This document shows positions 60,914 through 64,000 of a stretch of 64,000 nt of DNA, piece by piece (position 1 is the stretch's first letter; each line of letters starts with the position of its first letter). The notes below the pieces were generated by a model. It searched no databases. It saw only the letters and a list, made by a program, of their open reading frames with translations, and had not been told where the DNA came from. The position numbers and the translations under genes are program-made. The stretch covers positions 1-64,000 of the forward strand of contig NZ_STGF01000002.1 in NCBI RefSeq assembly GCF_005222705.1, given 5' to 3'. Source of the DNA: Paenibacillus sp. SY21-1 (GTDB lineage: Bacteria; Bacillota; Bacilli; Paenibacillales; Paenibacillaceae).

Positions 60914-62632
60914 TTAATATTTGCCAAACTCGCTGTCGCTTAACAAAATTTTCTTGCCGCCCCGAGCGGCGTCGTCATCCTTTGCTTCCCTGGCCGAAGC
61001 AGCCTCTTGCTGGGACAATCTGTTCAGCAGGTTCTGCACCTCGCGGCTCATTTCCTCTGTGCCTCTGTAGGAGGAAGCTGCGGACTCCTTTAATTTAAAC
61101 CGGTTAACCTGCTGCTTCATCAGATCCGCTTGACCCGACAGCTCCTCGCTAGCCGCCGCGCTTTCCTCCGACGTCGCCGAATTCGTCTGGACGACTTGGG
61201 AAACCTGAAGCACTCCCTGATTAATTTGCGAAATCGCGCTTGCCTGTTCATTCGACGCGATCGAAATGTCCTGAACAATAGTCGCCACCTTGCTGACGCC
61301 TGTTACAATCTCGTTCAGAGCTACAGCGGTCGCGTTGGCAATTCTCGTGCCGCCCTCGACCTTCTTGATCGAGCCTTCAATCATTGTCGTTGTTTCCTTG
61401 GCCGCATTTGCGGAACGAGCCGCAAGATTGCGAACCTCCTCCGCCACAACCGCGAAGCCTTTGCCGTGCTGCCCGGCTCTGGCTGCCTCGACCGCCGCAT
61501 TAAGCGCGAGAATATTCGTCTGGAACGCAATTTCATCGATGACTTTAATAATTTTCGAAATGTTCCCCGAGGATTCATTAATATCCTCCATCGCAACCAG
61601 CATTTCTTTCATTTGGCTATCGCCTTGCGCCGCATTATCGCGCGCCAGCTCCGCAAGCGATCTGGCTTGTCCGGCATTGTCGGCGTTCACCTTTGTTTGC
61701 GACGCAATTTGTTCAAGCGATGCCGTCAGCTCCTCGATCGCGCTTGCCTGCTCGGTCGCCCCTTGCGACAGCGCCATGCTGGAATCCGAGGTTTGTCTTG
61801 CGCCGGATGCCACCTGCTCGGCCGCCGAGCGAATGTTCGTCATTACCTCGTTTGTGTTGTCCGACATTTTCTGGAACGCCGCTGCCAGCTCCCCGATTTC
61901 ATCCTTCGAGGTTACGCTTATCTCTACGTTCAAATCGCCCGCAGCCATCTTATTGGCCGCTTCAGCCATCCGGAATACGGGACGGCTGATGATTCTCGCA
62001 ATGAAGATCCCCAGCAATATAGCGAGCAGCATGATGACAAGAATGAGTACAATCATAATGACAACCGTTCTGTTCGTGTTGTCGGTCAGTTCGCTCGAGA
62101 TTTTGTTGCCGTTATCGTAGCTAAGCGATATCAGCTCATCCAGATTGCCTAGCAGTTCGTTTGAAGAAGCAGCCAAATCGCCGTACAGCAGCTCCGTCGC
62201 CTGCTCATTCTGATTGGCCAGTCCCAGCGCAACCGCTCTGTCGCGAACATCGTTGTACGCCTCCATGCTCTTTTTTAAGGCGTTGAACACGGCAATTTCA
62301 CTATCAAAACGCAAATTCGTCTCAACAGTAGCCAATCTTTTTTGGATGTCGGCGTCTGCCGCTTTTAGATCCGCTTCATCCTTCTGAATATCCTGCGGGT
62401 TCGTATGAAGAATCACGTCGCGAGTCAGCACGCGTATTTTATGAACGTTCATGCCCACATACCCAAGCTCCGCCAGGCCCGAGCCGTAGTCGGTATACAA
62501 ATCGGAGTACACAGTATCCGAATTTTTAAGATTGATGGCTCCCACCACTCCAAGCACGCCCGCCAGCACGGATACAATGACAAACGAAAGGATAAGCTTC
62601 GTGCCTATTTTCAGATCATAAAACCATTTCAT
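60914..62632 (-). CDS. Methyl-accepting chemotaxis protein
   Basis: A 572-residue chemoreceptor. Membrane helix 1 about residues 12-34, a four-helix-bundle sensor domain (MCP_4HB type) to about 180, helix 2 near 185-207, HAMP to 260, then a signalling domain with the hairpin [40 protein letters not shown]. The ATG at 62632 follows GGGGGAA; the extra ten upstream codons overlap the cheW end. No CheR-tethering pentapeptide is seen at the C terminus. Probably the receptor dedicated to this che set. Confidence 0.92.
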   Translation of the reverse strand: MKWFYDLKIGTKLILSFVIVSVLAGVLGVVGAINLKNSDTVYSDLYTDYGSGLAELGYVGMNVHKIRVLTRDVILHTNPQDIQKDEADLKAADADIQKRLATVETNLRFDSEIAVFNALKKSMEAYNDVRDRAVALGLANQNEQATELLYGDLAASSNELLGNLDELISLSYDNGNKISSELTDNTNRTVVIMIVLILVIMLLAILLGIFIARIISRPVFRMAEAANKMAAGDLNVEISVTSKDEIGELAAAFQKMSDNTNEVMTNIRSAAEQVASGARQTSDSSMALSQGATEQASAIEELTASLEQIASQTKVNADNAGQARSLAELARDNAAQGDSQMKEMLVAMEDINESSGNISKIIKVIDEIAFQTNILALNAAVEAARAGQHGKGFAVVAEEVRNLAARSANAAKETTTMIEGSIKKVEGGTRIANATAVALNEIVTGVSKVATIVQDISIASNEQASAISQINQGVLQVSQVVQTNSATSEESAAASEELSGQADLMKQQVNRFKLKESAASSYRGTEEMSREVQNLLNRLSQQEAASAREAKDDDAARGGKKILLSDSEFGKY

Positions 62633-62651
62633 CGCGAATTCCCCCAGATGG

Positions 62652-63146
62652 TTAAATTTCATTCAGTTGCAGTGCGTCGTTCTCGGTAAGCAGCTTCTCG
62701 CAATCCAGCAGCAGCTTGACATCGTTCTCCAAGCGCCCGATCGCCTTTATAAACCGGTTTTTACCGGTTTGGCTTTTGAAATCCGGAGGCGGCACGATGC
62801 TTTCCTCGGGAATGGCCAGCACCTCTGACACGCTGTCGACGATCAGTCCGATGGACATCTGCTTGATTTCAATGACTATAATGCACGTTCGGTCGTTGTA
62901 TTCCCGGAATGTTTTGCCGAACCGCAAGCGGACGTCCATTACCGGAATAATTTTGCCGCGCAAATTGATAATTCCCTTAATATACTCGGGAAGCTGCGGG
63001 ACGCTCGTAATCGTCTGAACCCCGATAATTTCCGTTACGTATACGATCTCAATTCCATAGCTTTCGGTACCGAGGAGAAAGGTCAAATATTTGCCCCGCT
63101 GCGTGTCCTCCTCCAGCTCTTCCCCGCGCTGAACGTTTCCCGACAT
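62652..63146 (-). CDS. cheW: Chemotaxis coupling protein CheW
   Basis: A 164-residue Che[49 protein letters not shown] and [12 protein letters not shown] are the core motifs. It links the receptor at 62632 with CheA. Located directly after cheA (47 bp) and 19 bp before the receptor start. Confidence 0.93.
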   Translation of the reverse strand: MSGNVQRGEELEEDTQRGKYLTFLLGTESYGIEIVYVTEIIGVQTITSVPQLPEYIKGIINLRGKIIPVMDVRLRFGKTFREYNDRTCIIVIEIKQMSIGLIVDSVSEVLAIPEESIVPPPDFKSQTGKNRFIKAIGRLENDVKLLLDCEKLLTENDALQLNEI

Positions 63147-63193
63147 GGTTGCTACACTCCTTTTTTATTCGTCTGCGTTTTCTCGATGCCTGA

Positions 63194-64000
63194 TCACATA
63201 ACGGGGGCCATATGAGCGCGATAAAGCTCCCCTACATCGAGAATCAGGCTGATGCTGCCGTCTCCGAGCAGCGTGCATCCGGCAATTCCCTCCACCTTCT
63301 TCAGATGCTGCAGCGCGGCTGGCAGCGCCTTGACTACGACCTGCTGCTGACCGATCAGCTCGTCGGCGAACAGGCAGAAGCTTTGCTCCCCATATTCGAG
63401 CATCATAAGAATGCCATCCTCCAGTCGGCGAACCGGCGACTGAACCGCATACAGCTCATTTAAGCGCAGGATCGGATAAATGTGCCCCCGCACCATAATC
63501 ATCTCATTGCCGCCCGGGTCCGCAATAATATCCGAATCAAACGCCCGAAAGGATTGTTTGATCATGGCGGTAGGCACGGTATAGCTGGATGCTCCGACCT
63601 TGATGTTCATTCCGTCGATAATCGCCAGCGTAAGCGGAATTTTAATCATCATCGTCGTGCCGGCGCCCGGAGTGCTGTCGACCGAAACGGTTCCTCCGAT
63701 CGATTCGATATTTTTGGCTACCACATCCATCCCGACACCGCGTCCGCTAAACTCCGTGACCTGCTCCTTCGTGGAGAAGCCCGGCAAAAAGATAAGCTGA
63801 AACACTTCCTTATCCGTCATCTCCTCCGGATTTTTGCGCAGCAATCCGTTCGCCTGCGCGCGGGCAAGCAGCTTGGCTGTATCAAGGCCTTTGCCGTCAT
63901 CCTTGATGAAGACCAGCACATCTCCCCCCTCATTGCGGGCTTCCAGCGTCACCGTTCCAGCCTCTGGCTTGCCTGCGCTCAGTCGCTCCGCTGCAGACTC
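63194..64000 (-). CDS. cheA: Chemotaxis histidine kinase CheA, C-terminal part (cut by window edge)
   Basis: The last 268 codons or so of CheA; the gene continues past the right edge. Seen are the end of the ATPase domain (IKDDGKGLD, GFSTKEQVTEFSGRGVGMDVV, STPGAGTTMMIKIPLTLA) and the CheW-like regulatory P5 domain (SYTVPTAMIKQSFRAF, RGHIYPILRLNEL, ADELIGQQQVVVKAL, ILDVGELY). The phosphotransfer histidine is outside the window. First known gene of the cheA-cheW-mcp-cheR-cheB operon. Confidence 0.93.
   Translation of the reverse strand, partial: ESAAERLSAGKPEAGTVTLEARNEGGDVLVFIKDDGKGLDTAKLLARAQANGLLRKNPEEMTDKEVFQLIFLPGFSTKEQVTEFSGRGVGMDVVAKNIESIGGTVSVDSTPGAGTTMMIKIPLTLAIIDGMNIKVGASSYTVPTAMIKQSFRAFDSDIIADPGGNEMIMVRGHIYPILRLNELYAVQSPVRRLEDGILMMLEYGEQSFCLFADELIGQQQVVVKALPAALQHLKKVEGIAGCTLLGDGSISLILDVGELYRAHMAPVM

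Overview
The window looks like chromosomal DNA of an aerobic or facultative, spore-forming, motile Firmicute of the Paenibacillus type. Evidence: an alpha/beta-type small acid-soluble spore protein with a sigma-G-like promoter, strong Gram-positive ribosome binding sites, several AraC regulators beside sugar genes, GH43/GH51/GH4 glycosidases, a CheA-CheW-MCP-CheR-CheB block and a mid-range GC content over most of the window. No rRNA, tRNA, CRISPR array, transposase or integrase was seen.

Layout. 0.2-1.8 kb: an AT-richer DHA2-type drug exporter with a MerR-like promoter. 2.0-4.1 kb: a divergent aldo/keto reductase and AraC regulator. 4.3-7.8 kb: an AT-rich accessory block of single-gene units all on the minus strand (a decayed dihydrofolate-reductase-like gene, a nucleotidyltransferase-fold protein, three GNAT acetyltransferases), separated by copies of one short palindromic repeat, so that it resembles a gene-cassette array. 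The last GNAT gene has a 16-codon leader ORF and competing stems, like an antibiotic-responsive attenuator. 8.5-11.3 kb: anaerobic ribonucleotide reductase activase and reductase (nrdG, nrdD) behind two NrdR-like boxes 31 bp apart, convergent with moeA. 12.7-17.9 kb: an ArsR-type regulator, alcohol dehydrogenase, aldo/keto reductase, orphan CheW, a membrane protein and a LuxR remnant.

18.8-37.7 kb: a plant-polysaccharide region with a secreted GH43-CBM32-CBM42 enzyme, sugar oxidoreductase and isomerase genes, three transcription regulators, an L-fucose operon (fucI, fucA, a RhaB-type kinase, fucU) with an overlapping promoter, cre and LacI operator, GH4 alpha-galactosidase, GH51 arabinofuranosidase and an esterase. 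Together they fit use of side-chain sugars (arabinose, galactose, fucose) from arabinogalactan-like or pectic polymers; no sugar transporter lies in the window. A cupin protein and manganese catalase sit inside this region.

38-44.8 kb: mixed housekeeping and spore genes (NlpC/P60 hydrolase, a ligase-like protein lacking its catalytic lysine, SASP, FabV enoyl reductase), a chemoreceptor broken by an amber codon, a basic-membrane-protein remnant and an HNH protein. 44.9-48.4 kb: a Fur-box-controlled ferric iron ABC transporter. 48.4-58.8 kb: two two-component systems, a second drug exporter, azoreductase and a luciferase-like oxidoreductase (both with TACT-N7-AGTA-like operators), a divergent PRPP synthetase paralogue and DUF3891. 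59-64 kb: the chemotaxis block, with cheA cut by the right edge.
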